A stretch of 14,159 nt of DNA from Hemicentrotus pulcherrimus (GCA_003118195.1 BEXV01000193.1:99146-113304), one strand, 5' to 3'. Shown: positions 1 to 8,214, counted from the stretch's first letter. Notes: generated by a model not told the origin, from the sequence alone. A program made the numbers and translations.

Positions 1-116
1 CCCCCCCCCCCCCCCATTGGGGGGCAGGGGGGGGGGGGGCAACTCCCCAAAAAGGTCAAAATCACGTGATTTTACATGATCTTTTTCTCAAGGCCCCCCC
101 CCTAGATCCGCCACTG
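1..116 (-). mobile_element. Partial hAT-like non-autonomous element, one terminus
   Basis: The segment ends at 116 with CTAGATCCGCCACTG, whose reverse complement CAGTGGCGGATCTAG has the form of hAT-type terminal inverted repeats in many aquatic animal genomes. Just inside is a C run (94-102), and further in are long G and C runs (1-39), the G-rich/C-rich arrangement usual in these short elements. A perfect 16-bp palindrome, AAAATCACGTGATTTT, lies at 58-73. The other end is outside the window, so the expected 8-bp target duplication (ATGTGGAT would be the right copy, 117-124) cannot be tested. The terminus is seen; the hAT assignment rests on family knowledge. No transposase is present. Confidence 0.55.
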
Positions 117-137
117 ATGTGGATCAATGTATTCCCA

Positions 138-225
138 AAGGAAGTTAAAACCAGACTGGGCTTCGAACCCCCAACCCTTTGACCGAGAGATAAATACACG
201 AAATACTGTACAACGACACTTCCTT
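138..225 (-). repeat. tRNA-like SINE head, minus strand
   Basis: Read on the minus strand, GGTTCGAAGCC (169-159) matches the RNA polymerase III B-box consensus GGTTCRANNCC closely and is preceded by CGGTCAAAGGGTTGGG, which resembles an anticodon arm plus variable region. The ends can pair: AAGGAAGT (225-218 read in minus) with ACTTCCTT (145-138), an 8-bp acceptor-like stem enclosing 88 nt. The A-box region (about 215-203 on minus) is degenerate, and the spacing between B-box and stem is about ten bases too long for a real tRNA. I therefore read it as a decayed tRNA-derived SINE or tRNA pseudogene rather than a working tRNA. A SINE tail was not identified. Confidence 0.45.
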
Positions 226-690
226 GTATGTGTCACACAATCGCTGTGAAAGGGTTAATGTGCGTATGACTAGTAGCGATCGAGGTCTTTGAAGTTTAAG
301 CCTGGAGTGCGGGGTATTGAGCGATAGGAACGTTATTCGCTGCTCCGCTGAGAATACCCGGTCTGCACCATATATCAATCCATCCTTTTTGTTTGTTTTC
401 ATTTTCTTGTAAATCCTTCTTTTTAACTTTTCTTTTGTTCCTTTGATTTGCTTTCATCTCTTTAAAATGAAATATTGCGAAACATGTAAAACTTATCAAA
501 ATATAAAAATAAAATACATCCCCTACCCGCTCCGATTTATTATCCAACTTGAAAATTATAATCAAAATCATATATGCGACTCCTCCGGAAAACTCGGTTG
601 TTTACATTATTTTATTGCTATATTTGGCAAAGGGATCGCAAAAGACTGATGTATCATGTTATTACTTACTAGAAGAAATTGAGCCGATTT
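226..690. other. Non-coding stretch, no gene seen
   Basis: AT-rich sequence with several overlapping short frames on both strands, none with recognisable domains or a clear initiation context. A T-rich pyrimidine stretch occupies about 386-460. Nothing else could be supported. Confidence 0.5.
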
Positions 691-694
691 GTAT

Positions 695-726
695 AAGGCT
701 CTGGTCCTGGCACTTATCAGAGCCTT
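695..726. repeat. Perfect 9-bp inverted repeat (hairpin)
   Basis: AAGGCTCTG (695-703) and CAGAGCCTT (718-726) are perfectly complementary around a 14-nt loop. The left arm overlaps the 13-mer GGCTCTGGTCCTG (697-709), which recurs exactly at 849-861. The pairing is visible directly. The function is unknown; it could be the remnant of a small foldback element. Confidence 0.5.
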
Positions 727-861
727 TCATGGGGAGAGTTTGACCGACCCAATTCAATTTGAGAACAATATTGCTTTGTTGGACAAGCGGAAAAACACAC
801 GATGTTGTGACCAATTGGCACCAAGTTGGCCAAACTATTTGAATAGATGGCTCTGGTCCTG
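697..861 (+). repeat. Pair of 13-bp direct repeats, 152 bp apart
   Basis: GGCTCTGGTCCTG occurs at 697-709 and again at 849-861 in the same orientation. The flanks do not extend the match, so this is not a clear tandem duplication. It may be chance, or two remnants of one dispersed repeat. Confidence 0.4.
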
Positions 862-2200
862 ATGTAAGTATAGCGCCAACTATGTGTAAAGTATTCACTT
901 ATGACTGTTTTCATGGAAACTGCATTGTTTTGCTTGTTGAGAACAAACAGTACCCGAAAATTCGTTTCAGCAGAGGAGTATCCAAAGAGGTGTATCAGAG
1001 ATTAATGGATAAAGTGAGAATCCTTCAAAGAAGAGGAGGTGGAATGGAATTCCCCGGGCAGCCGTGTGTTATTTAATATACATAATAGACATATTGCAAA
1101 TGATATTGATTTTGTTTGTGCTTGGCATTCAAAATTCAAACCCGTGAATCGGGGATATTCTGCAAACACAGACTCTAATTGACACCTAATCACAATTCCC
1201 AAAGCCTTGAACAGAGCCTGGGTTTGTCAGTTTCTGGCTGTGTCCAGGAGTAGAGAGCATTTGTAATAGGTCCATGTACAGAGCACTGACTAGTCTCATA
1301 TTGCAGACACTGTTTCACACAACGACTGACAAGGGTTTGTGGTGCATGCAAACTAGAGAGGGGTGCGCATACGCCGACTTATTAAAATGAACAACTGTTT
1401 TAGTGTAAGCTTACTAATTAATTTTAATATTATTTTGGTTCGAAGGCGTAATATGGTATAATTTTAAGTAAGAATAATAATGTTAAACTTATCTTTACAT
1501 TGCAATACTGACAAAGATAATTATTGATACCCATCCATTCCCAACCCCTTCCCTTCCCCCTATTTTTGACATTGCACGTTTCTTGCTATGGTCCAACGGC
1601 TTTCTGGCATACTGTATGTCTCTTATAGTTTCTTCGATCTTCCAACATTGTCCTAACAAGAATGAGACTCGACAGGGCAACTGTTGCCAAAGAAAAGTAA
1701 TAGAAACGAATGAAAATACAATCTGCTGCCGACTCAAATCTTTATCAATCAATTTGAGTAACTTTGGCACCTGCCTTGGGACTGTTTGGACGGGATCAGC
1801 TATCACATCCAATCTAGCAGAGTTAGGAAAGGGTTTCTTCCGATCAAAGGAACTTCAAAATACTCATTAAAAAAAATCATAGTATTGGGAGATTATTCCA
1901 TTGAATTTGTGAGATAAAGGAATCATGCGCGCACGGAACGGGGAGGACTAGGCGTTTGATGCAATCCCCAATCCCCCACCCCGACAATTTTCATATTCGC
2001 AATGTTCGAGAAACCTTTATCTCATTTTCGGGCAGTGAGGTGTTTGTAATATCTCATCTGTATAATTTAAGGATATAATTTAATTTTCACATGAAGTGTC
2101 ATTATTTAAAAACTGGAAAGCTAATAATAATGATGTGGCCACAAAATAAACATGAGCCCCGGTAAATGAAAAACGTATTTGTGTTAAACAACGATAATTA
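862..2200. other. Non-coding stretch, no gene seen
   Basis: About 1.3 kb of AT-rich sequence without a supported gene. Open frames of 64-105 codons on both strands (for example 882-1076 plus, 1495-1812 minus, 1583-1870 plus) overlap each other and show no recognisable motifs. Local details are a small palindrome GTAAGCTTAC near 1406-1415 and a C-rich patch at about 1964-1982. Confidence 0.5.

Positions 2201-2203
<3 letters not shown>

Positions 2204-2249
<46 letters not shown>
2204..2249 (+). repeat. (GA)n microsatellite
   Basis: An almost uninterrupted GA/AG dinucleotide run of about 46 bp, broken once by a GGG at 2238-2240. It is simple sequence, probably length-variable between individuals, and a polypurine tract. 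Confidence 0.95.
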
Positions 2250-2250
2250 T

Positions 2251-2924
2251 CACAAATCCTTTTTTGTCAATTTTTTCTCATGTCCATTTCTTATCACATA
2301 ATCCACTTTTACTGGACTATCCTTACAAACAGACAAGTTACCAAGGCAACATATCAACAAGATTGATCACAATGACGCGCGCTACATCACCGTTGATCGG
2401 AAAGTATGACACTGATATACCAGAGTGACTCATCCTTCAATATGTGAGTCCTCTGTCATTCATTATAGCTCAGGTCCCCAGTGAGAGCAGAAGTCAAACG
2501 TAATTTGTTATCGGGCGGTCAAGAATAATATTGAACTTACTCAAAAATGTACAAGAAATGTACATTCCGCCTTAACAATTGCCAGGTAGTATCAATTGTG
2601 GCTATCAAATGTTTGGAAAGATTGAGAGTTTTGGTATTTGTGTCCAAGAATGGTAGATCGTATCGATGACATAATCTTAAAGTGAATTATTCAACGAGGA
2701 AATATCAAAACTGTGAACGGAAAGTGTGGCCAAACCCTTTGTGAAGATACATGTTGATAGGCTCACGGGCATTTGTTTCGTTTCCTTTCAAGTGAAATAG
2801 ATAAAATGTAGGTATACAGGTATATAGGTTAAAGTTTTGATTCGAAAATACGGTTGTAGATTTAGCAGCCTCATTTATACATCCCGTCGATTCAGTAAAC
2901 TTCTTAATGGACTTGTTTTTCAAA
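2251..2924. other. Non-coding stretch containing only the X-box motif
   Basis: No gene is supported. Small internal repeats include AAATGTACA at 2545-2553 and 2556-2564. The minus-strand frame at 2705-2923 (72 codons) has no recognisable feature. Confidence 0.5.
2337..2350. promoter_or_regulatory. Perfect RFX X-box-type motif
   Basis: GTTACCAAGGCAAC fits the X-box consensus GTNRCC(N0-3)RGYAAC for RFX-family factors, with a 2-nt spacer, in both half-sites. RFX factors are known for controlling ciliary genes among others. A TGACGCGCGC string follows at about 2373-2382. No transcription start or nearby gene is visible, so occupancy is unproven, and related strings also occur in dispersed repeats. 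Confidence 0.35.
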
Positions 2925-2957
2925 TGTGTTTGTTTGTTTGTTTATGTGTTTGTTTGG
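2925..2957 (+). repeat. (GTTT)n-type simple repeat
   Basis: TGTG followed by repeated TTTG units, interrupted by TTTATG near 2941-2946. Simple-sequence tract. Confidence 0.85.
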
Positions 2958-3290
2958 TCTTGCTGTTTAGTTATTTTTCCAAAATTACCGCGCGCATGTG
3001 ACCTGCGCATTTTAGTATTATTTCAATTGTAATATTCTTCCTTCCTCCTGCAGTTATTTAACAGGATCTCGCAATAAACGTATCTTTAGCAAGACAATAA
3101 CATTGCTTGAAATCAAGATCTTATCAATGGCTCATAAATTTATGACCCCCTATATTTAAAGCAGTTAAATCAAGAAATGTCATATATTTTTTGAAATGAC
3201 TACGACATGGATTACTTGGATTCAAATAGCCGCTATTAAGCGCGGGGGATTATTCCAGTATTCGACATGTTTAAGTACTATATTGTTCCG

Positions 3291-3372
3291 ATCAATCAAG
3301 CAATCAATCAATCTAAAAAAAAATGTATGTACTTATGTATTTGTATACCGCTGCTAAGTGTGACTCAATAAA
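3291..3372 (+). repeat. (ATCA)n tract, A-run and AATAAA, possible retroelement tail
   Basis: A tetranucleotide tract built on ATCA/AATC (3291-3314) is followed by an A run (3315-3323) and an AATAAA hexamer (3367-3372). Short tetranucleotide tails and a poly(A) signal are typical of the 3' ends of non-LTR retrotransposons and SINEs, so a decayed tail is possible. No body of the element was recognised upstream, and the hexamer alone is expected often in AT-rich DNA. Confidence 0.25.
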
Positions 3373-3484
3373 GACAAACACAACATTCTCCCTTTGTATT
3401 TAAAGCTCCATCGGAGACACTTCCAGAGGTTCTGCTTATTTTAGAAAATAAATGAAGCTAAGTCTAATAGTAATACTTTGTATT

Positions 3485-3505
3485 TATGACTACATAGGAG
3501 TCATA
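3485..3505. repeat. 7-bp inverted repeat
   Basis: TATGACT (3485-3491) pairs perfectly with AGTCATA (3499-3505) across the 7-nt loop ACATAGG. A small hairpin with no assigned function. Confidence 0.4.
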
Positions 3506-3642
3506 TTTCTTTTAATTCTTAAACAAAACTGATGGAGTTAGGACAAGGCAGGCCTAGTAATATTTCTTAGGGCAATCACCTTTTATATTTTGTTATCCAG
3601 TGAGCATCTCTCCTTGCTGTTCAGACTGGCATTATGCCCAAC

Positions 3643-3704
3643 AGATCCAGGCTTTTGGGTTGTCTCCAGCCTGGAACCCTGGGATGGTTTGTAGTGGAAG
3701 GATG
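3643..3704 (+). repeat. Direct repeat copy 1 (pair spaced about 302 bp)
   Basis: Runs from AGATCC through AGCCTGGAACCCTG to GTAGTGGA and AGGATG. The same ordered blocks recur at 3944-4009, with offsets of 301, 304 and 302 bp. Copy 1 also holds an 8-bp inverted repeat, TCCAGGCT (3646-3653) with AGCCTGGA (3668-3675). This is a diverged duplication by eye; an alignment would settle its length and identity. Confidence 0.55.
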
Positions 3705-3823
3705 GCGATGAGAGTGAGAGGGTGAGTGACAAAGAGAGATGGGGGAGAGAGAGAGGGAGAATGAGAGGAAATAAAAGAAGAGAGAGCGAGAGAAGGGAAG
3801 AGGGAGAAAGGGTAAAGAGGGAT
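3705..3823 (+). repeat. Polypurine tract (GA-rich)
   Basis: About 120 bp almost wholly of purines on the plus strand, with imperfect GAGAGA, GGGAGA and GAAAG units. The overlapping frames at 3583-3897 (minus) and 3722-3961 (plus) owe much of their length to this tract and look low-complexity (runs of S/L and E/R), so I do not call them genes. The tract lies between the two copies of the spaced direct repeat. Confidence 0.85.
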
Positions 3824-3943
3824 ATAAACATAATAATTAACGAGGACGATATGAAAAGAAAGAGAGATATTTTGAACGTCTCGAATTGTAAAACCAATTT
3901 ACTATTTGTTATTACAGATTTGTTAGTTTTTACAAGGTTAGAA

Positions 3944-4009
3944 AGATCCTGGGAAATCTGATTATTGCCCCAGCCTAAAACTCTGAATAGTTGTAGTGGA
4001 TAGAGGATG
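3944..4009 (+). repeat. Direct repeat copy 2 (pair spaced about 302 bp)
   Basis: AGATCC (3944-3949), AGCCT then AAAACTCTG (3972-3985), GTAGTGGA (3993-4000) and AGGATG (4004-4009) repeat the order and spacing of copy 1. The inverted repeat inside copy 1 is lost here because GG is replaced by AA. Confidence 0.55.
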
Positions 4010-4206
4010 AATACATCAAAAAAGATATGTCACATTCAAAACGCATTTTTTTTTTCGGAGTTTCAATATACCCATATCTAAAGACGTTTATTACCTTAAA
4101 AATGTGCCTGAAAGCCGTTTGAAAACGCTGATTCTAGGCAACAACAAAAATGGACCATAAACGCACTGTTCATAAATTCATTTTGAAGAACGTCAGCACG
4201 TTTACA

Positions 4207-4232
4207 CCCCCTCTCTCTCTCTCTCTCTCTCC
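4207..4232 (+). repeat. (CT)n microsatellite
   Basis: An uninterrupted CT run of about ten units flanked by short C runs. Confidence 0.95.
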
Positions 4233-4400
4233 ATTTATCGTACTCTCATTTTCATTCTCCAAATCCCAAACTCCCCTCCAACTTCCCAGATGCCTTTTGA
4301 ATTTAATTTTGTATGCCTAGTAGAACTTTTTTTCATTGCATTCCTCTCAATTCCAAATTTCATTTTATGATTTAACATATACAATGACAGTGACATTTAA

Positions 4401-4504
4401 TGCGTGATAACGCGCATCGATCTAGCGCGTAATGATGACGTAATAATTCATTTGAGTTCATCATTATGAACATTACCATAGAGACAGTGCTGACACTGAA
4501 CTCA
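4401..4504. promoter_or_regulatory. CRE-like and palindrome-rich island
   Basis: The segment holds GCGTGATAACGCGC (4402-4415), AGCGCG (4424-4429) and TGACGTAA (4436-4443), an ATF/CREB-type half-palindrome. It then has three overlapping inverted repeats: GTTCAT-CATT-ATGAAC, TGAGTTCA (4453-4460) with TGAACTCA (4497-4504), and CAGTG-CTGA-CACTG (4485-4498). It is richer in CpG than the surroundings. It could be an enhancer-like cluster or a decayed dispersed repeat related to the islands near 2337 and 12291. No gene lies close enough to name a target. Confidence 0.3.
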
Positions 4505-5090
4505 TCGTATTCATTATCAGTATTGAATAAATACAATACAAACAGACGGAATAGTATTCACTAAGTAAAACAGAATTTAGTATCCTGACTACAGAAATGA
4601 AGGTAAAACAACTTAAACGTATCTTCAATATTTTCGTATATCCTTATGCAATGTGTTTTATTTTACTCGGTTTTTAAAGCTGATGAGTTGAAACAATTGT
4701 TTTCTTCTTCTTTAATCATGCAAGGGTATATCTGCATACTCGATGTATTACATGGTATAAACCTAACCTTATATAGCCTATCTTCTACTTCTACTTCTAC
4801 GACGATACTCAGCAGGATCCATAAGTCAGGATTTAGTGCTGAGGAATAAAATATCCTGTGAATGAACGAGATGAATTTAACAAAAAAAAATCACAATATC
4901 ATTTATTTTATTGGTTACATTATTTAGGATTAAGGCATGTTTAAGAAAATTTAATGTACAATCCCGATATATTCATTTTCAACAAAACAAAAATGTTAAC
5001 TTTAAGCGGAGATTCATCTTAAACAGAGAAGTTAGTAGAGAGCTAAACAAACAAAAAACTATAAAAGGTTGAACAGCACATTGTTGGCCC
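4505..5090. other. Non-coding stretch, no gene seen
   Basis: AT-rich DNA. The only order visible is a CTTCTA repeat at about 4783-4800. The 67-codon frame at 4646-4849 ends in a serine/threonine run coded by that repeat and is not supported as a gene. Confidence 0.5.
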
Positions 5091-5385
5091 AAGCGGCGGA
5101 TTTAGTTTTTATAGGAGGGGCGGCACTATGTTGAATAAAATCTCCCCCAAAAAACATTAAATGGAAAAAAAAACAAAAAAAAAACAAAAAAAAAACAAGA
5201 TGAATGAATATAAAAATAATAAGAAAAAGAAGGTTATCGGATTTGAGGGGGGTATTTAATTTCCAGTGAAAATCTTAAAGAAAGGACAATTTTGTTGAGA
5301 ATTTTGGTACATCAATTGGTATAACGGGTCGTCTGTGCCCCCCCCTTCACACTAAATTTAAATTTGCAAAAGGTCGCCCCCATTT
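5091..5385 (+). mobile_element. Probable decayed hAT-like element, left part
   Basis: AAGCGGCGGATTTAG at 5091-5105 resembles the left terminus CAGTGGCGGATCTAG seen in reverse at 116-102, with the first base and one internal base changed. It is followed by the G-rich string GGAGGGGCGGCAC (about 5114-5126). A C-rich counterpart, GTGCCCCCCCC, lies at 5335-5345, with a second C run at 5377-5381. No matching right terminus with an 8-bp duplication was found, so the boundary given is only where the C-rich part ends. The A10C tract lies inside. Confidence 0.35.
5165..5198 (+). repeat. (A10C)n tract
   Basis: Three A runs of 9-10 bases, each closed by a single C, giving an 11-bp period. A simple repeat, possibly grown from a poly(A) tail. 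Confidence 0.85.
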
Positions 5386-5611
5386 TTCAGCAATCTTTAC
5401 GGTTGAACTTCTCCCAACCTTTTGAGATCTTTGTTCCGCGTCATGTCTTTAAGGACAGACGAAGAAATAGAATTACCCTCAAAAAGAGAATCCCACTCAA
5501 GGCTTAGTGTATATTTTAGAGATTTTTTGTTTACGCCAAACTTAAAATGGCGGACACACGCCGGATGCGATTTCTGTCAGTCGTTCGACCTAAATTTCTT
5601 CTAGCGATGAT

Positions 5612-5656
5612 TCGCTGTGGATTTGCGCCCTAACCATTGGGTGGGGGTTCACGACC
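5612..5656 (+). repeat. Weak tRNA-like A-box/B-box pair
   Basis: GGTTCACGACC (5646-5656) matches the pol III B-box GGTTCRANNCC at ten of eleven positions, and TAGCGATGATT (5612-5622) is a weak A-box 34 bases upstream. Between them, GCCCTAACCATTGGG resembles a degenerate anticodon arm. The T-arm does not fold well and no acceptor stem was found. It may be a third remnant of a tRNA-derived repeat, or chance. Confidence 0.2.
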
Positions 5657-5847
5657 GACCGGGTGGTAACCGGAATGTTTTTAAAGCCACTGCTAAACGA
5701 TTGTTGTACTTAAAAATGAAAATAAAATAAAAAAATGAAATGGTTCCTTTTCTATAGAAATGTTAATATGGTCTCCTTTCATGAATAGAAAAAAAACACT
5801 TATTAATGAAGAACTTAAACTGACTTTTTGTTGTTCTATATCAGTTC

Positions 5848-5935
5848 ATCTCTTTTTCTTTTATTCTTTTTCTTTAGTTTTTCTTTTACTGTTTTTTTTT
5901 CTTCTATTTTCTTTTATTTTCTATCTTTAGTCAGC
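5848..5935 (+). repeat. T-rich polypyrimidine tract
   Basis: Long T runs broken by single C, A or G bases. The 68-codon frame at 5828-6034 begins inside it and reads as repeated F, L and S, a composition artefact rather than a membrane protein. Confidence 0.75.
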
Positions 5936-6845
5936 CCCTTACTTAGCGGTGAACTCTCCACTTTATTGACGACATTTCTAGGAAGTATTTTGAAAGTTTC
6001 TGTCAGGTGTCTGTGGTACATCTTAACGGAATAGCTTTTAAAGAGTTTGGGTCATTGCAAATGTCATAGGGTCATTTACCCTTGGATAGCTTTTAGTGTC
6101 CAGCCCTGCAAAATGTCACAATAAAATTACTTTGAGAGTTTTCTGCCTTTCCCTCCACCTTAATGGGCATCCTGGCTATCATCATCAGAACATTATGGAA
6201 AATAAACCAAAATACATTTCTTTTCATAATGTGAAATAAAGCCTAAAGACTTCCGGTAACAGATGAAAATCATAAAAGTTTGAGTTTGATAAATGGTTAG
6301 GTGACCTTTTACAAAAGTGCATAAACGTTTTGAGAAGAATATAATTTTCATATGTCCACATTTTCAGTCATTTCTGCGACATTATTGATTAACTGAAAAC
6401 ACTTGTTCGAGCCTGTTTTGTCTATTAATCCTCGCAGGGGGTATCTTATCTGTTCAAAGGCGGGAAACAGGCGAAGCGGGATGGAAGGAGGATAAATTTG
6501 AAACAAGCCCTCTCGAATGACTCATTCGTTGTCATGTTTCCATGGGCGTTCTTACAATGAGGGGCGTCGATATAAGGGTTTATGGGGCAATCCCCCCTCT
6601 TCAAATGATCATAAAAACAGAGGCCATTGTCACCTGTCGATCCACCCGTCCTCCGGCGATCAATTTTGATCGATACGCGAGTGAAATGTTTTCGTTGTAA
6701 ACAAAAAAGAATTAGTTTTATCGTTTACTATGTTTTGTTAGAGATAATGGAAAAAACATTATTATTGTTTTTTGTTTTAATCATAACAATCATGATATAT
6801 ATTATAAAGCTTTATGATATCACACACAGCTTTCTGAAAATATAT
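5936..6845. other. Non-coding stretch with one E2F-like site
   Basis: No gene is supported. GGCGGGAAA at 6459-6467 matches the E2F/DP consensus (TTTSSCGCC class) in reverse orientation, but it stands alone with no promoter or ORF nearby. GGGGCAATCCCC near 6584-6595 is a 4-bp stem around a 4-nt loop. The 122-codon frame at 6627-6995 runs through poly-C and poly-A, giving a proline/lysine run, and is rejected as a gene. Confidence 0.45.
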
Positions 6846-6848
6846 ACA

Positions 6849-6875
6849 CCCCCCCCCCCAAAAAAAAAAAAAAAA
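6849..6875 (+). repeat. Poly-C / poly-A junction
   Basis: About ten C bases immediately followed by some fifteen A bases. Homopolymer sequence, prone to sequencing and assembly errors. Confidence 0.9.
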
Positions 6876-7359
6876 TTAGAGTTTGTTTTCAACATGTTCC
6901 TTACTTGCTTTTCAGAGCTGACGAGCGTGTTCAAACCACCCCACCTCATACACACACCATCCCAATTCCCTCCCCATTCATCTGCAGTGTATTAATCTAC
7001 TTTCCTGCTTCCATAATGTTGACAAACCCTGTATTAGTAACTGTTGTATCCGTGATGAAGAAATGAGGCGCTTTGGAAATCTAAAATAGAAGCATCCGAC
7101 ACAGCTGATGGAATTTAAATTTTGCCATAAGTGGATACAGGTTTGGGTAATTTCTGCTACATTTACCATTCCTGAGGGATTCAGCATCAATTATGATTTT
7201 AAATGATCTTTGTTTGGAATATTCTTGTCCAGATTGAATAAAGCCGTCTATCTGGAATGAAAACATCATGTTACACAATCTGATGCAAACTATATTGATT
7301 CAATATAATACACAAGTTTAATACACTAAAGTCATTTTGTCGTACGTGCATTTATTGTC
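6876..7359. other. Non-coding stretch, no gene seen
   Basis: Nothing recognisable. The overlapping minus-strand frames at 6978-7190 and 7081-7278 lie in different frames, are short and carry no motif I know. Confidence 0.45.
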
Positions 7360-7378
7360 CTCTCTCTCTCTGTCGACT

Positions 7379-7411
7379 GATCAATTGATTGATTAATTGA
7401 TTGATTAATTT
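7379..7411 (+). repeat. (ATTG)n tetranucleotide repeat
   Basis: Alternating TGATCAATTG, ATTGATTAATTG and ATTGATTAATT units. It is the complement type of the ATCA tract at 3291-3314. Confidence 0.75.
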
Positions 7412-7558
7412 AATAATGTATTTATTTATGTATTAACAACAGTAACAATATAATCTACAAACTATGTTCTTACATTGGTAAAGAAGTATTACAGAAACAA
7501 ATTATATGATTAAGGATGGTAGATGGGCCTATAAAATGCCCATGTGCTAGTCGAGCTT

Positions 7559-7650
7559 GACCCCTCTCTCTCTCACTCACTCTCTGACCCCTCCAACCCT
7601 CTTCTCCGACTCTCCCCTTCTCCCTTTCTCCCTTTCTCCCTTTCTCCCTT

Positions 7651-7684
<34 letters not shown>

Positions 7685-7692
7685 GCTCTCTC
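7559..7692 (+). repeat. Polypyrimidine tract with octamer array
   Basis: About 130 bp of almost pure pyrimidine. It contains four exact tandem copies of TCCCTTTC (7621-7652) and a CT run (about 7653-7690). All three frames through it (7544-7762 and 7557-7784 plus, 7577-7771 minus) give S/L/P or E/R/G low-complexity products, so none is called a gene. Mirror-symmetric tracts like this can form triplex (H-) DNA in vitro, as known from other sequences. Confidence 0.9.
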
Positions 7693-7736
7693 CCACCTCT
7701 ATTTCCGTTTTACAGCCCACCCCCAAACAAACAACA

Positions 7737-7757
7737 ATATATATATATATATATATA
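7737..7757 (+). repeat. (AT)n microsatellite
   Basis: An uninterrupted AT run of about ten units. Confidence 0.95.
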
Positions 7758-7830
7758 AGTAAAATTGCCAATAATGTTGTTTAAAGGGTGGACTTGGTAA
7801 CAATTGTGATAGAGCCTGCTAAAAACAAGC

Positions 7831-7861
7831 AAAACAAGTTTCACGTTTTACCATAGTTTCC
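7831..7861 (+). repeat. Split repeat, copy with 8-bp spacer
   Basis: AAAACAAGTTTC (7831-7842), then ACGTTTTA, then CCATAGTTTCC (7851-7861). The two outer blocks reappear joined, without the spacer, at 10753-10775. This points to a common low-copy dispersed repeat with a small indel. Confidence 0.45.
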
Positions 7862-7881
7862 TACCGCCCGGTCCAAGTTCT

Positions 7882-7995
7882 TCATCCAAAACAATACATT
7901 GCCCAATTATTTTCATCGCTGATGATTCTATAATCGCCCGAAATTCCACTGGCAACTCGCAATAACAGCACGAACCACAAAGAAAAGCCATCCAT
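7882..7995 (-). CDS. Candidate 37-aa frame with signal-peptide-like start
   Basis: On the minus strand an ATG at 7995-7993 opens a 37-codon frame ending in TGA at 7884-7882. Residues 1-20, MDGFSLWFVLLLRVASGISG, have the form of a secretory signal peptide: a hydrophobic core at about 4-12 and small residues (A, S, G) before a plausible cleavage at 20. The remaining 17 residues are hydrophilic, contain one Cys and end in Gly, which would be an amidation signal if this were a peptide precursor. There is no dibasic site, the base at -3 is C rather than a purine, and the same frame stays open upstream to 8226. It could be a first coding exon, though no good splice donor precedes the stop. Most likely a chance frame. 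Confidence 0.12.
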   Translation of the reverse strand: MDGFSLWFVLLLRVASGISGDYRIISDENNWAMYCFG

Positions 7996-8214
7996 CTGTT
8001 TGTAAACCGTATTGCCATCAACAGACCTCTCCCGTTTCCGAAAAAAGTGGGCGAAATAGAATGAATCCGTACCTGTGTTCCTTTCTCCTGGTTGTTGGTA
8101 TCTTTTCTTGAGAAATTCGGTCTCCAAGGATACGCCTAAACGCGGGAATGTTATTTTGAAGATTCGGTTGCGATAGATAGCATTCGCACGTGTTTCGGAA
8201 AGAAGAATATGAAT

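Noticed and set aside
3583..3961. Overlapping 104-codon minus and 79-codon plus frames
   Set aside because: Both are largely translations of the GA-rich tract, and being antisense to each other over the same simple repeat they have no independent support.
5091..5691. Complete hAT-like element from 5091 to GCCACTG near 5691
   Set aside because: The supposed right end agrees only over CAGTGGC, and the 8-bp flanks do not match.
5828..6034. Apparent multi-span membrane protein
   Set aside because: The hydrophobicity comes from T-runs coding Phe and Leu.
6459..6467. E2F site as evidence of a cell-cycle promoter
   Set aside because: An isolated 9-mer with no CpG-rich promoter, TATA box or coding start nearby; noted only inside the stretch description.
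6627..6995. Longest open frame, 122 codons on the plus strand
   Set aside because: It runs through the poly-C/poly-A junction, giving a Pro then Lys run, and through AT-rich DNA giving Ile/Leu/Phe. No domain or conserved motif is seen.
7544..7784. Serine/leucine/proline-rich frames and the antisense Glu/Arg frame
   Set aside because: They are translations of a polypyrimidine tract and its complement in all frames.
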